Source: Patagioenas fasciata (taxonomy: Eukaryota; Chordata; Aves; Columbiformes; Columbidae). From it: 64,000 nt of DNA. Both the position numbers and the translations under genes were made by a program. The DNA is taken from the NCBI RefSeq assembly GCF_037038585.1, contig NC_092520.1, forward strand, positions 119,333,001 to 119,397,000, written 5' to 3'. The first letter of the stretch is position 1; every line of letters begins with the position of its first letter. This document shows positions 12,056 to 26,600 of the stretch, one piece after another. Under the pieces are notes generated by a model, which worked only from the letters and a program-made list of their open reading frames with translations, did no database searches and was not told the DNA's origin.

Positions 12056-12200
12056 TGTTTTTTTTGTTTGTTTTTGGTTTTGTTTTTGTTTTTGTGGTGG
12101 TGGTTTTTTGTTGTTGTTGTTGGTTTGGGGTTTTTTTTGTTTGTTTTTGGTTTGGTTTGGTTTTTGTTTTGGTTTTTGTTTTGTTTTGGTTTTGTGGTGG
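12056..12200. repeat. G/T-only low-complexity tract, 145 bp
   Basis: Every base on the plus strand from 12056 to 12200 is G or T, in irregular GTTT/GGTTT/GTTG units. The complementary strand is purely A/C. Open frames here encode only Phe/Val/Leu/Gly/Cys/Trp runs or, on the other strand, Lys/Thr/Gln/Asn/Pro runs, and are not genes. Confidence 0.9.
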
Positions 12201-15200
12201 CAAACTCTTCTCTGCTATGTATTTTCTGGTTGCTTACCTATGTTCCAATGACTAATGTCTTTGAAGGGGTGAAACTTTGTGCTTTCTATCTCCTTTCTAG
12301 TCAGACACTTAAATATTGCTACAATAGGACTCCTACACTGAAGTGTAAAAGAAATGGGAAATCAAGATAGTTTCTTGAACTTCTATGCAACAATAATGAT
12401 TAACTTTGACCTCCTACCTATATGTTAGAACTAAAGGAAAAAGTCCTTACTGCGAAACTACTTTTCTTCAGTATAAGAAATACTTGCAAACTGAATTAGC
12501 AACTTAATTGTAGAATGTGTATTTTTATAGTTGGTTAGTTTGACAGTCTGGCCAGTTTGGATAGCCAATGTAGGTTAAACACAAAGTGTGCTTGATATGA
12601 TGGTTCAGACAAGCAACACTCAAATTCAGCCTTCCTATTCAATCTTAATATGGCCCTCTACAGAAAGTATATGCTGATACAGCAATATTGTATCATAAAG
12701 CTGTGAATCACTGTACACGTACAAGATGAGCAGAAGTCAGGAAGGAGGCTACTATGAGGCAGAGGTCCTCAGCTTCTTGGAGAAGTTGGAAGACGTCAGA
12801 TGACTGAGGGGTCCATATGGAGGGAACTGTCATTCTCTACAACAACTGACTGTCGTGTGGGACAGCTGGACTGTGTTGCTACCAGGGCCACAAAGGCCCT
12901 GGCAGGTGCGACTTGCCCTCACCAGCCTCAGCTGGGACCCTTATCCACACTCTCTGCCCATTGATGCAGGAGCTCCACTGAAGATTGGGCCTGGGTACAA
13001 ACTCTGTCATAGCAGTGTGAGCTCCAGGCTGGGTCCCTGACATACCTAAATTGTTGTTTGCATCTCCAAGACTCACCTCAGAACTGACTTGTCACCTTTC
13101 CTTTGCCACTTCCTTTCCTTCACCACTCTGCTCTGCTTGCCCAGCTCAGAAGCCCTCTTGGTGAAGGCACTGCCTGCGCTGTGGTCACCCTCAGCTCCTG
13201 GCTTGCCTTCCCTTCTAGAGCAGATCTGCTCCTGCTGCTTGCTCGCAGTTACCTCAGGTCTTCCAGAGCCTGGAGCTGAGTACCATTGAGCCTGTCACCC
13301 AGGCTGTGCTAGGGTCTGTCCCAAACAGCTTATCCACTGGCTCCCAGGCTGCACACAGGCTCTTGCCCTCGAGGTTCCCCCTGCTTCCTCTGACTGACCT
13401 GTAAAGCCTGCTGGAAGCTGTGGTTGGCATTCAGAGGTAGAGAGCAGCCCATCAGGCTTCTTTCAAGTCCCTTGTGTCGAAAGTAACCTCTGTACCTCAG
13501 GGCCTTGAGCCATTCAACTAGAATTGGGCAAGGTGTAGTGGTCCTGACCAGCAGATCATTGCACACTGAGGAATTTGCGATCCACATAACAGTCAACCTG
13601 GCTCAGGTCTGTGCTTTGCTGCACATACAGGTTGGCCTTCAGGCTTGTGCCATGCTTCACATACCCCTTGGCTGCAGGACAACCTCGGCCAGCTCACTCC
13701 AAAAGCTCCCACCTGTTACCGGTGGTCACACCATCTCCCTGTCCTGGCCTTTATCTAACGGTGCAGCAAGAAGTTCTTGTGTGAGCATCCTTTCTGTTTG
13801 ACAGTAGAAATTATTAATAAGAGTTGCTTTCTTGTAAGAAAATCTCGTAATAGCCTGAATGATCAACATGGTGTAACCTTTTTCACAGACAGGGTCAGCA
13901 CATTGTGCTCCATGTGGATCAGAAGCCCATTCAAAGCATGACTTGAGGCTTCCAGCATTTAAAGGGCCATAAGATTATCTCTACTATTCTCTGTTTTTAT
14001 AGTGTTATAGGACATCTACAAAGCCTGAGTGACTTTCTTACTGGTATCACCATGAATTGGCACCTCCTGGTGCAAAACAGGAATTTATTAGTCAGATGCA
14101 GCTAATCTTCACTGCCTACTCAGGGACCTACTCAACAGACACCAGATGATCAGCAGCAGCAACAGGTGTCCCAAAGAGGAGTGTAGCTGGACCCCTGGAA
14201 GAGCCATGCCATGTCCCCTTACTACCCCTGAAGGAAGAGCCCACAGAGGCAGGTGTCCTCCCACCTCACTCCTCATCTCAGAGGCAGGATGCAGACAGAA
14301 AGAAGGGGTGAGAAGAACCACCATACTGGTAGAAACTCTACCACCTCATTGCCCATACGACTGCCTGATTGACACAATGACATGAAAAGAGGTGCCCTGT
14401 GGGCACATCTATACCTTGTCATTCTGAATTAGCAGAGAAGCTCAAAGACAATCTGGCATGTGGGTTCATTCATCCTTCTGCCTCTCTTGTTGGGGACCCT
14501 ATGGTTTTCTTGTCAAGAAGAAAGATGGGGTCTCTGTCCCTGTATAGATTGCTAGTCTATAGTATTAGACTAAACTAAATAGCTGTGAAAGTCAACTGAT
14601 TTGTGGTTAGCTTAAAAGATATCAGCCTTTAAAAGTTTGAGGATAAAATACTTTATTGAATTTCTGGTTCAAGCAGCCTGACTAAGAGGTAAACCTTCCT
14701 CAGACAAGCCTTTTCTTTCATTAAAGGTTCATTTTATTTGTAAGATGATGCCTTAGCAACTGTTTTTCAGCATCTAAGCACATCATGAAGTGAAAAGGAG
14801 ATGGGCCCAAGCTGCCTTGTCAGAGTGGTAAGGAGGGAGAGGCTTACTGCTCACTGAGTTTTGACGGAGTATAAAAATAGAAGATTAAAAGGCAGTGAAC
14901 AAGATGATGGTTGGCTTGTCAGTGGCAAAGGAAGGAAATGATTGTGAGCAGGAAATAAGGTGATTAGATTGGCAACTGCAAAAGAAGTGAGATTCAAAAC
15001 CAGATAGAAAATGGGTAAATCAGCATACGATCATGAGAGGCAGTGGTTCTGAGGTTAAAAATTGCGCGCCACCCTGAGGTAGGAGAATTTGGCCTCAAGA
15101 GAAAACGTGTCACAGGGTAGAGGAAATTAGGTTTGTTTTTTTAAATTAAAGTTTTTGCCTGGCACAAAATTGGCACAACAAAATGTCACCCAATCACTGC

Positions 15201-18200
15201 ACACAAACAAAATTTCGTGGTACCAAGCAACTTCATTTTTAAAGGTCATGGCATTCTGATTCTCATATCCTGCACTTCAGTTAACTAATAGACAGTGGCT
15301 ACTTTATTAGCTTTTCTTAAAAATAAGGGAGATAAGCATGTGCCTTAGAGTAAGCCAGTTTAGATTTTAATGTCTAAAATGGATCAAGGAACTAAATAGG
15401 TATGAAATGACAGCATAGAAAATTCTAGTACATGCATTTTCTAAAATCTTCATAGCTTTAGCAAGATGAAAACATTTACTAGCTTCAGATTTAGTTGTTT
15501 CTGGATGCTGATCTGTGCCTATGATTCCAAGACATCTAAACTTGCCTTCAGCTTAGTTGAAGTAAATAGCTGTTTGAACTGGGATCACTCTGCATTTCTC
15601 CATTTCTGTGCTGTATATTTCTCTAACAGTGTTGACATGCTTGGGAAGAGCAGAGTAAAATGAGATGTTGCTATCATAAGTCTATCCCCTTCAAAAAAGA
15701 GATTAGAATTTTTGTCTGACACTCTCCTCATGAAAAAGAGATGAGTGAAATAGCAGGGTAAACTTTGTGCAACGCTTTCTCTTCTCAGCATCCCGTATTT
15801 TTGTTGCTCTCTGTGGATGTTCCTCCCACAATGTGGAGCTCTCTCACCAGGGAAATGAGAGGATGGGCCCATAAACCCTGAACTTGCACTGAAGAGCAGC
15901 ACTATGCTAAATTCTTGGGCAGTAGGCCATCATTTTGAAGGGGAGGATGGTTATTAGAGAGGGAAGCATCAGTGCTGTATTTAAAACCTGTTCTAATGCT
16001 TTACATTATTTTCTGTTCACTTAGTGAAGGAAATCTAATGCTTAAGATAAGCAATCAGCTGCAAACCATCAGGCGAACACTTCCAGCTCCCAAGTTAGCT
16101 GCAGCCCTTCATTCCCAGGGTCCCCTTCCCTTCCTCGCCCAGCACTGAATTTGGTTTTTATAAATAGTGGCTCACTCAATGGCAAGATGTCAGAAAGCTC
16201 AGCAATTCAAAAACACAGCCAGCTCTTATGAAATATGCAAAAAATATCTTCTCAAATGCATATGTGAAAGGAACACTTAAAGTTTCTTTCAACCTAAAAG
16301 CTGACCTCAAACCCCGACAAATTTAATCTGTAAAGCATTTCAGAATAGCTTAGGCCAGCGGCCATGTCTGTACTACGTGGTTTTCTGTACCTGTATAGAT
16401 CGATTCCACCAGCGTGTAGGTTTCCTCCCTTCCATTACAGCAAAGGAGGGGAAAACTGTCTGAAAGATCTTGGCTGTTGTACAAGTCTTGATATACTTTA
16501 ATCTTGTGCTATGTTGCTACAAAAATGGAAAACACCAGTATGAAAATGGAATAGTATCTCTGTGACAGAATTATTTTTCACTCGCCTATGCTTCAACATG
16601 GGAATATTGCATGTTGTATACCTATGAAAAAGTCACGTCAGTGGGCAGCAGGGAGAAAAACTGCCTTTTTACCTCCTGCCCAGCTGCTGAGCTTCGGTCA
16701 TGCTGGACCTTGTGGCAGGGAGGCAGGAGGGACCACAGCTCCTGTGGAAGGACCAGCAGAACGGACTCAGTGGCAACGCGGGCGGGAAGGGAGTCAGCAA
16801 GAGGGGAATAAGTGTGAGAGGGGAGACAAACTCTGGCTGAAACAGGGAGGCAGACATCTCTGCGGACGTTTCTGTGGATGGCAGGCCCAGAGCCATGCTT
16901 CAGGGGTTATGTAAAGAGAATTTTCATATACTCTTCTCTAGGTTCTTCTTCTGCTTGGTTAGCATAAAAACTGAACATGAGGTCCTTTTAGACTTCAGAG
17001 AAATGGGGGAGGGCACCACTGTTCAAAGGCCACATTTTTTAGCAGATCTGAGGCTTCCTTATTTACAATTGCATTGCTTCACTACAACACACAAGATTCA
17101 CACATAAGCCCTTCGGCATGTTTGCTTGAGGAGAGAGGGAGGAAGGAGGGAAATCCGGCACTGCTTTTGGCTGACTTATGGTCCTCTGAGCCATGGAGAA
17201 AGGTGTGGCCTTCAGAAGGACTGTGCTTGGTCCTACAGCCATGACATTCAACATTCCTAATCCTGTGAATCTCCATACCAAAACACCATGCTGCTTGTAC
17301 CTACCCTTCTATTTTAAGGGGTGCCATTTATTTGAAGATAGTGGAGCCTACAGCTTGTTATTTACATTGCATGCAGACAGAGGCCATCATAAGTTAATTA
17401 TTTTACGTTCAACTACCCTATTAATGCTTAAATCAATAAGATTTATTCAATGGTTTTCCCATCCACTGGAAGTCGTAACTGTTGAAACTATACCATTGCA
17501 AACATCATGAAGTTCAGACAGGACATAAACCCTTAGGTGTATCTGTGAGAAGGGAAAGGTCTGGAAGAGAACAAAGGACCTGCTTATTCCTCTACTAAAA
17601 GAGCTTCAGGGCTTTACAGTGCCCGCTGCCTCCTGGGGCTTTTGCTCTGTTTCAAGGAGAGGCTGTGTACCTGTCGCTGTTAACCGGTACTTTTGTGAGC
17701 AATCTTAAATAGAAAGAAGTGTTCCCAATTCTCCCACTCACTGTGTGTAAGTGCTCACTAATATGCAAGATGCTTATGGGTTAGTGTGCAGTAAAAAAAT
17801 AATTAGCTATATAATCTTTCATGTGAGTGTTAAGATGTGTGCTAGGCAAACACTCCTCGCTTTCTTTCAACTTTGGAATGATGCACTGCAGCTCAAACTT
17901 CTCATTTTCAGTTTCAATCCAAGGGAAACCAAGTTAAAGTTAGAGGGTCATATTTTTGATACGGATTCCTATACTGAGAATTTAACCATATGCAATATCA
18001 CTGTGATGCCATTTCTGCCTCAAAGAAAACTTAAGTGAAGTTCTGTATTGTTACAGTTTTAAGGCTTAAAATTTTAACGCATCAGACACTGAGAGAGAAG
18101 AAAATACATATACTTCCTTAGGGTATTAAACTATATGCACATATATGTGTAGCCTGTTATTCCTAAGGCAAATTTCCTAAAGGGAAAGAATTAAGGAGAG

Positions 18201-21200
18201 AAAGCATCAAATGGGAATTCGCACTTGCTCAGGTTCCCCTTGGGTCTTTCCCTGAAACCCAGAGCACAGGCAACAGGAAGGGGACTGGAGGCCAAAGGCA
18301 AACAGGGTTAGATGACAATTAATCATCCCCTCGCTGCTCAAGAATTCTTTGCTGCCAGTAAATGTCAAAGCTGTATTATCTTCTGGAGCACTTGACTATG
18401 GAGGAGTATTTTCAGGAGTTTGCTTTTAGTAAACAAGCAGATGCTGTTAAGGAAAATGGATGTGTCTCTGAGTGGCAAGGTCTATCTATAGCAGAAGCTA
18501 AAAACAGCACAGCATGGAGGACAGCACAACGTGGGGGAACCATGCTGCCTACAAGGGCAGCCTCTTACGGCCCTTGCTGCTTCTTACTGGAAAGCAGTAG
18601 CCAGCATGTCTCTAATAGCCCCGGTTTCCTTGTGGATAATCCCCACTAACACAGGTAGGAGTCCTTTCGTTTTTCCTCACAAATAGTCTCTTCCCCCCAA
18701 CATCCAATTCCTGTGAAACTGTCATGTGAGTAGGTGACTTGGAAATGAGACCTAGGTGGCCCTGAGACATGAAGTAAGAAGGGAGAATTGATTGTTCCAC
18801 TTGTAGAATTCCTTTTTCCCCCTCAAATTCCAAGTACAATCAGAAGTTTTTATTATTTTCATTTTTTTTCCTAGACAAATTATTTTCTTTTTTGGACTGG
18901 AAAAGGAGCTGGTTGTGTCTGAGAGCATGGAGGTAAAAATGTACTCATCCAACAATTTTAGTAAGACTAATGATGACAGAGGCACTGAATAATTTGTTTT
19001 CCTGCTCACAGTGGTATCCTACATATAAATTAATAATTACATTTCTTGGCTCGGTCTTGAGTATGATGAAGCAGGAGCAGCATCTGATGCTGCTGAAAAT
19101 GTGCTGCATTACAGCAACATCTGTAAAATTAAGAAGCGTGAACTGTGAGCAAGAGGTCCCCTGGGGGGTAGCTGGGCTGGGATTAACGTGGGCCATGTGC
19201 TGCTCTCTGCTCTGCTACAGCCTGTAAGCTTCCTCAAGTCACAGAACCAGGTGCCTTCCCTTTCTGAGACCCCTTCTGGGAAAAAAGTTTGGCCAATCAG
19301 CTCTGGAGTGTTTTTGGGGCAAATGTTGTCAATATCAGAGACATCTGCCAGACAGCCAGAGGAGGAGCAGGCAAGACCTCAAGCTTTTTTGGCTTTCATA
19401 TGAGGAGTGGATCCAGCCACCTCCCAGTCCAGAGTCTCAAGATAATTCTGACAGTAATTAAGAATACTTCATCTACTATAAGTTAAGATTTTAGGCTGAG
19501 GCTAACAAACATTAGGACAATGTTCAATGTGAATTTTGCAATTTTGAATTGTTCTTCTTTTTTGATTAACTCTTAAAGGCAGTTGCAGGAATAGCTGCAG
19601 TTAAGAGACCAGGAAAAGATGAGCAATAGCTTGATTTAAACTAAGGGAGCACTGAGATCTCAAAACAGTCGCAAATGAATATGTATTCCTGAAAAGCATG
19701 ATAGAGAAATAAAAGCAGGAGGACAAGATGGAATATGACTTAAATTCATTTCCTTGGAGAGACAGCTGATACTGGCATTGGTCCGGAAATGTAGTTTAAA
19801 GAAGCTGAAACAAATATTAAGAAATAAATCAGTCTGTAGCATAAATAAGTGGGCATTTCGATAAAGTGGAAGGGGTTCTGGAAGGATGATGGGCAGGGGG
19901 AATAGGCTTAGCTTCTGACATTATGTGGAAAATTTCAAACCTATTTTTCATTGTGATTAAGAGTATAAATCTAAGTCAGGTGTGGATAACTATTAAGCCC
20001 GTCTCTATCCAGCAAACAAGGTACTTTCCTGCTATGCTTCGGATGAGGGCCTAATGCAGCAGCATCACTTCCACCTTCTCTGGCATGAAGAAGAAAAAAA
20101 AAACTCTTGCGAGTTACCCCCGGATCTCTTCACCATACTATACAAGCCATTTGTCCTTGTGTTATAACTATGTAGGAAATGGGGTACGTTCTTTGGCAGT
20201 TTCCTTCCTATAGGTTTTGAAGACTCTGTGCCCAAACCCTGTGCTGTCAGCCTGTTGGTGGCACAGACATGAGGTACATAACCATTATCTGAAACTGAAC
20301 AGGCTTCGTATGTTTAGCATTTTGGGGCTGAAGCCTTCAACTATGTAGAGCCCATGTGAGCAGTTCCAACCAACAGCAGAGTGTGTCCCATCGTGTTGTA
20401 GGCCCTCTCCAGTGGTCCTCTGGCCACACTGCATCATTAAAATCCCTGTTCTTTTCTTTCAGGAGCCAAACCACATGGAATTAGGCTGTCTTTGTGATTG
20501 CCTTTCCACTTTGGAATCAGCAGTTCTAAGTAACTTCCCACAGAGATATTTGAGGTGATCTCTGTGGTGCTTATGCTAGTATGTCTGGGAATACTGTGAA
20601 AATTAAAGAAAAAAGGGGTATTAACGTTGGTCCAGGCTTAGGACAACTCACCTACCCTTTTTGGATAATTAGGTTTGTTGGATTGGCATTGATCGTAGGC
20701 AAAATAACAGGGGAAAAACTGATATAGCATTACACTACAAAAGAGGAGGAAAGGATCAATGTAGGGAGGCTTGGAAAGCTTCCTTGCTAAGCAAAACAGA
20801 TCTTTGTCTTTGCTGAGACAACAAATTTGATAAAAGTAATCGTATATATTTAATAGACGCAACTTTCTTAAGAACATTAGACTTGTTTTGACTGGAAATT
20901 AGTTTTGTACAGCACTACGCAAGTACATAACAGATGAAATACCTGGGGTGTAACTGAGTGATACCAAGATCATGAATATACACTAATATAGCTGTCATTG
21001 TGGAATCACTGAATAGACATGCTCCAGTGGGGCTCTGCACTATCCCCAAGGTGCGGACAGTGAAACTTGCAGATGATACAGGAAGAGTGCCTGGCTCTCA
21101 TCATGCAGAGAAGCCTGCATTGTCACATAATTTGGGTATTGTCAAATTCGCCCAAAAACCAAGGAAGGCAAATTACCACTTGCAGAAGGGGATGGGAGGG

Positions 21201-23651
21201 GAGGAAAAAGAGGAAGTATATCCTCAAAAGCAGTTTGCTGTGAATAGGATTAGGCATCTCAGTGGACAAGCACCTGAATGTGCAATCCTGATATGGCAGA
21301 GCAAATAGAACTTATGGAAGTAGGTAATGTGACATAGAATAGGATCTCTGTATGATGTACTGCATACAGTATACTGAAATAGGATGTGTAGCTCTGCTCA
21401 TAATGTTTTAAAAGCATGTTGAAAAGCCAGTAATGTAGGAAAAGCTTGTAAATTACTTCAGAGATAAAAGAAAGTGTCTGAGAGTTCACAACTTCAAGAA
21501 CTTGCTTTAAATCTCCACAGGCTATCAAAGGGTGATTTGATCAAAGCATATAATCCCTTCCTTCATGGTGAGGGGGTATTGATGTTCTTTGGTTTGGCAG
21601 GAAAAGGAGCAAGAATAAGTAGGTACTAGTTAGAAAGGGATGTATTTATTTGATTTTGTTTAACAGTGGTGATGATCTGCTGGGCCAAACTCCCAAGAGA
21701 AGCAACAAAAGATCTGGTCAAGGGTCACCAACCAGGATCTGCCCCACAAAGGAAGGGGAGACAGGTGTGACAGAAGGGCAGGTAGAAGCAGTGACCTTGC
21801 TGACAAGGGGTGCAGTCTCAGAGTAGGGTGAGCGTAACCAGGTCCATCCAACAGTACAGATCACTGGACAAGTCATAGTGGTGAGCCAGGTCTGAGGTCA
21901 AGCCTGGAAGTCAAGACAGAAAATCAGGGTTTGGATCATCTGGATATGTGCCAGACATGGTGGATCTGCCATGTAGTTTAGGTAGAGAACAAGGGCAAGA
22001 ATCTCACGTTAAAAGCATCTCTTGAGAGGAGTGACCTATTACCAAGGCTACTATCTTCTGATTCAAGGCTGGATGGCTGCAATACAGATCAGCCTGCAGT
22101 CCAGGCAGCCAAACCCTGAGGAGCTGGGGAGGATACACTCCATCTCCTGATAGACCTTTTCCTCTTGATGGCTTCATACCTATTCTGGGTACATATTTTA
22201 TGCCATCCATATTTGATCCCCAAAGCATGAAATTTTACAGCCTATGCTATACTGAAAAATGGACTGGATGATGTAATGGTTCTGAAATAAGGGTCTACAA
22301 TTGTATGCATGAGCAAGTTCTAGAAGTTACATTTGTTTAATATCTGGAAGGTAATAATGCAAAACTACAGGAGCTGATCAGGAAACATTTAGTGAAGAAG
22401 AACCCTTGTTCACCTTCAAGCAGGCAGTACAGTAATGACAGCCACAGTTTCCTTTTCTTGGTTCTTAATTGCACTGAAGTATTTTCTCCTCCTGTTTGAA
22501 TCTGCACCATTAGGTTTTTCTGGTTCTAAGGCCAGTAGTTCATTGTCATAGCTTGGTTCATGTTATTCCTTCCTGCTCCACCATTTTCAGTAGCCTTGTT
22601 CTGAAGGACTACAGCATCCTAGTTGCTCAATCCCACCTCCCAGTATTCTGGCTGCCTCACAGCTGCCCTGAAATCCTGGCAAGCGTCTCCCTTCTCTGCT
22701 GCAGAGAAGCACACCGCCGCCAGAACCTCTGCCACTGTGTGAATGAACACTCAGCCCCCCAAAACATGAGTCTTCTAGGGTGCTCTCACGTGGTGTTTAT
22801 TCAGTCTGTCGGTCATACTCCAGGCTGTTGGGTCTTTGCTCTTGACAGGCTCAGCTGCATCATGCAACACGGTCTCTGAGATGGGGCTTGGGCTAGTCCA
22901 GCATCCCTTAAATTACATAAACAGGCCTTGGACAGAGACACAAAAGTGGCTGTATTTGAATTCCAGCAAGCTTATGGCCATGGCTCTTTCTAATAAAACT
23001 ATACAAGGTGAGCATTTCAGCTGCTCTTTTTGCATAGAGAGGCAGAAGAGCTCTTGTACAAGAAAGGCATTGAATCAACCACTTAAATGGGTCCTCATCG
23101 CTGTAACTCTTGCCTGCTTGAAGCTAAGCAATGCCTTTGTGTTATAGCAGAGATACCCTGTTTTCATAATGATCGGAGGTGTCTCAGGTATCCTAGAAAT
23201 TAACAGACCTTTTGCAATGTGTATTTATTGACTATATGTTTTTAAGTGCTGCAGTGTAATTCCATCTCTAAATATAAGGGTAGAGTACTGAAAATAAAAA
23301 TCTAATTATCTATAAGGCACCCAGCCAGTGCTGCAGCTCCTAAAATCTTACTTCTGTCCAATAATCACAGGGCGGGTAAAAATCACCTTCTTCTGTCCTT
23401 GATCTCCACAATGTCCTGAGTATGGTGAAGTGGATGAGTTCCAAAAAATGCAAAGCTGTTAACCCTAATTGTTGTACAGTTTCAAATGCAATGGTTGCAT
23501 AAATCTCTGGCTCTTCTCCCAGGCATTGATCCTGTACTCCAGTAAGGCTATTCTGGAAGAGGAGAGGGGTTTTTCAAGTTCATTGAGATCATGTGAGATT
23601 TTTCTTGTAATATTTTTACCCACTGAGATAACACGGTTTGCTTAAAACTTT
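12201..23651. other. Intergenic DNA with no recognised gene
   Basis: More than 11 kb with no exon I can support and no recognisable CR1 or LTR. A GC-richer patch at about 12750-13780 gives short frames on both strands without family similarity. A consensus MEF2-type motif, TTATAAATAG, is at 16158-16167; single motifs of this length are expected by chance. Confidence 0.5.
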
Positions 23652-23695
23652 CAGCAGTCCAGATGTGGTCTCAGCTTCAGCCATCTGGACTGCTG
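23652..23695. repeat. Perfect 14-bp inverted repeat (potential hairpin)
   Basis: CAGCAGTCCAGATG at 23652-23665 is exactly reverse-complementary to CATCTGGACTGCTG at 23682-23695, with a 16-base loop. The stem does not extend beyond 14 bp on either side. It could form an RNA or DNA hairpin. It is shorter than a usual microRNA precursor stem of about 22 bp or more. Confidence 0.85.
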
Positions 23696-26600
23696 CAACT
23701 CAGAAATTTTTAATTGATTTTTGTCAAAGTACTCTGGAGGTCATTCATCTGCTTATGCAGTATACTGTAAACCCTGGTGAATATTTTTAGCAAACTAAGT
23801 AATTTACGAGACGTTCTGTCCAAGGCATGCAACAATAAAATTGTTCCAGACTTAGCCGTGACACAGCAGTACAGAAAATGTCTGCAGAGTTTGAATGATG
23901 TGACTTGTGAAGGCAGAGTCTACAACATCTCATCTAAGTGGATAGTGGTCAAGCAGATGTCTAACAACCTGCTTTTCCTTCAGAAGTTTTGGCCTGTGCT
24001 GTTTAGTTCCAATATTCCATTTTCCTTTAGTGCCCTTCCCATGATCACTGTACTGGGGCTGCTCTTCTGTACTTTCTTCAACCTGTTGTTGAGGAAACCT
24101 TGTTGGTTATTACATGCTCTCAAGTAATACTTTGGCTTTTGAATATATTTCAAAATAAATGTTGACATTAATGCTCATAACACACTAAAAAAGTCAGAAA
24201 TATAAATTTATTTCAGAATTGCACGAAATTAAAAAAAAATTGGTGGATATATTATTATCAAAGTCCACAACAGATTACTGTACATTATAATGATGAAAAT
24301 AGCAAAGCTTATGTGATCTGTATGGCATACTAATAGTCTTGAGTGAAATACAGAAAATCAGCACTGCTTAAGGGCTGTAACCTTTAATGTAGAGGACAAA
24401 TTCTCTTAAGTATTTAAGATGGCTCTGCAAGATGCTTTCATTATAAATGGCACTGATCAGTGAAATAATGGATTGTTTGTTGCTTTATTTACCAGTTGGG
24501 TTGTTAATGGAGACTAATTGTACACCATTTATCATTTCTTCACGTCCAGGACGAGTGTGTTAAGGAAATATATGGGATGTTGCTGAGAGCTAAATTTAAA
24601 TGTAATATTTGCATGACAGGCAACAATGTCTTACAGTACAAAATCATATTTACTCTCTATTGCCAGCATGGTTCTGAAACTACTCAGAAAAGCTAAACAG
24701 CAGAGCTGAATTAATACATGCAAAGAGTTTCCATTAGCAGAGTACTTGTTTTGTAGTTTTTCCAATCTTATTCTTCTTTATTTTGTTGTACTAATGTTTT
24801 AGACATGCTAAAATTAGTGAGGTGTTAATTTCTATTGCATTTACATGATGGACATTTAACGCTTTAAGGGTCAAACTCTAACTTAATTTAGCCCAGTAGA
24901 AGCCCTTTCCAGCTGAACTAATCTAATAAGACTGTAATGTAGATTCAATACCAGGCACTACATGCCAGTGAAGCAAGGCAAAGCATCACTTAGAGTCTAT
25001 CCAAATTGCCTGTCTTCGTGATCACTGTAATCTAAAATATATCCAATGTACCAAAATGTAGTCTAGTAATACAGAAGCAGCTATAGAAGAACTGGGACTA
25101 AAATGATTTCCTTTTTGTATTAGGGCAGTGAAATATTATAGCTATATCGATGCCCTCATTGCTACTAAAATGGCACTTGACTAGGACCAGCGGTCGCAAG
25201 ACTTTGTTACACGCAGAGGAATCATTGATGTGTTTGCTACTGAAATAGTGGCTGTATAAATGAGAGTCTGCAGAACATTGGCCCATATGTCGTTTTGACC
25301 ACTCAGAGTATCATCTGTGAAGCCACTTATGACATGTTTGTTAGTTGGAGGTCTGTCTGTCACTGATCTTACAAAGAGCTAAGGTGTTGGCTAATTTTGG
25401 CTCCATTTGCCGCTGTCAGGGAAGCCAGCTCACAGCTAAGACAGCGTGTGACTCTTCCACAGAGCAGCAGAAGATGCTAAAATCAGATGTGAAATACATT
25501 TATGCAAAATGTTGAAGATAATTAAAACTTACACTAATTTCTGAGTATATGAAAAATCTGCCAGAATACATATGGCCAAGTATGAGCAGCATCTCCTACC
25601 TTACTATACTTAGAGGTAAGGGATAGACATGGTGGTGAGGATATTACCTCAGCATTGTCTCTAATATCCAAATAATCTGTAAAAGGTGAAAACCTAGGGC
25701 ATGAGCTGGTTGATGTGCAGCAATATTCGCTTGGGCAGGCCTAAAGCTCTTCCCTTTTGTTTCCAGTTCAATTTGCATTAACTCCATTATAGTCAAGCTT
25801 TATCTCATCTACTCTGCTTTGTGGAGTGTTGCTGTTTCTAGTGACTTCACTGCATTTCACGGTGGAGGAACTCTCTGAACTTTGTAAAAGGGCCTAAAAG
25901 AACCTAAAGGGCTTTCGGGGATGTGGTCTGAATTGGTCCTGTATCTGATACCCAGAAGACAAAAGTAAACTACTATTAATTAACCAGTTAACGAATAATG
26001 AAAATAGACATCATATGCTTCTGCTTGTAGCCTCCTTTTGCATCCAAAGACTGAACAAAGTTAGAAAGGAGGATGACTCCAGAGAACAATCTGCTCTGAC
26101 ACCCCAATCCAGCACAGTTTCACACCAGGGTTAAATGTCAGAATGTGCTAACATAATTTGTAAAATGGAGACTTCTGGAGTGTCTCCTAAGTGCTGGAGA
26201 ATCAGTGTTAGAGAAGAATCTCACTGTGGCAGAGTCTTCAGTAAAAGGTACTTCATTGTGAAACTCAGGCTGGCTGAAGGTCTGAGAAAATAGATGGTCT
26301 GTGGCTATAGGCTTAAAGAATGCGTTTTTTCCCTAGGAGGTTTCCAAGTGGATTGAGTAACTGTTTTTAAAAATATATTGTCATCTTATATTTTGGAATT
26401 CTTTCTAGCTTGGTTTTTATGTACATGTGAGGTACTTTATCCTAGCTTGTTCATTACTATTAAACAATGAAAACTTAATATGACAAGAAACATCACTTTT
26501 GTGTTGTTATTTTTGCCGGGGTGGCTGAGGTTAATGAAATTTGTTTAAACTTGGGTAGCCTAATTCTCTGCTGCAAAACTATTCCGAAACTTCAGGGAAG

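Noticed and set aside
12009..12370. Several frames with Phe/Val or Lys/Thr/Gln runs
   Set aside because: They are translations of the G/T-only low-complexity tract, not proteins.
16158..16167. MEF2-type or TATA-like motif TTATAAATAG in the intergenic region
   Set aside because: A single 10-bp AT-rich match in AT-rich DNA is expected by chance, and no supporting motif cluster or CpG island surrounds it.
21000..21308. Frame containing LADDTG, reminiscent of the LINE RT motif FADDTK
   Set aside because: Only this six-residue echo was seen. The surrounding residues and nucleotides do not follow CR1, so it is probably coincidence.
23777..24127. A 116-codon plus-strand frame, possible small gene
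   Set aside because: No recognised domain, ordinary AT-rich composition, and frames of this length are expected by chance in 64 kb read in six frames.
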